Origin: Siphonodentalium dalli
Lineage: Eukaryota; Mollusca; Scaphopoda; Gadilida; Siphonodentaliidae
NCBI GenBank assembly: GCA_032622095.1
Contig: CP136069.1
Coordinates: 34,260,194 to 34,324,193, forward strand
Direction: 5' to 3'
Length of the DNA: 64,000 nucleotides
The notes beneath the pieces are model-generated. The model did not search any database. It had not been told where the DNA came from and saw nothing but the letters and a program-made list of their open reading frames with translations. Shown here piece after piece: positions 58,401 to 59,476 of this stretch (its first letter is position 1; each line of letters opens with the position of its first letter). A program made the translations under genes and the position numbers.

Positions 58401-59441
58401 ACCCTGTGGTCGACTCGCATATATAAGAGAATGCATTGGCACAGGGCCGTTCTGTTGGGTAAAGGGTTAACAAATTTTATATAATTTTTTATAATTGTTA
58501 AAGAATGTAAGAAAAAATTAAAACAAAATTTTAAGAATGTACAAAATAATGATAAAAAAGTGATAAATATTTGTTAAAGAATCTAAGAAAAAATTATGAA
58601 AATGTTTAAATTGTTAACTCCAGGTGACATTTTTTATCTCAAATATGTTATTTGTACATGTTCTATAATTCTAAGGAAAAGCAAAAATTAAGCAACAACC
58701 ATGGTTCAAACTGCAGCTTCCCAAATCTGCCAAATTAAGAAATAATTCACATTTGGCTAAAATATTTTTTTATCACAAAAATATCTCTTCATCTCATTAT
58801 TTTCTTATCAAGGAATTTCTAAAGAAATTTGTGGAAGTCGGCAAAGTGCTGTTTACAGAATCAGTTCTAAGGAGTACTATGCCACATCAGGTAAGAATAG
58901 AGAGTTACTTTCGCTTAGTTGGTCAGATTCGCATGTTTTTGTTGATCACAGTACCCAGAATTTGAAACATTTATTTCAGGGACCCAGAATTTAAAAAAAA
59001 AGGTGATTAGAGCACCAAGCATATCCAAGGCTTGAAATAAGTTGTCACCAAAACAGCTTTGACCAACAAATATTTCTACTCCCATCAGATAAAATATAAC
59101 TGGATAAGACATTTCTGTCAAGTTAATTTGCTTCTTTGCAAATCTGGATCGAACAAAACCATTAGATACGTGAATGTATCGTGTAGTTTCTTATGACTAT
59201 ATCAGAAATCGCGTTGTTCTTTAATCGCGTCAGCGACTTGGAAGTTTCATTTCGTTTTTTAAGTGCGGTTCGTAATTATTGGCTTACCGTTCACCTTTTA
59301 ACACTTCCGTTTTAAATCAAGGTCATTTATACGATTTTAAATATAAGCATTAAGAAACAAAAAATGCCTGTACTCCTTGTCTAGCAGTACGATAGATGTA
59401 CGGAAGTTTAAAGCAGTATTTAATGAAATGAAATAATGAAA

Positions 59442-59476
<35 letters not shown>

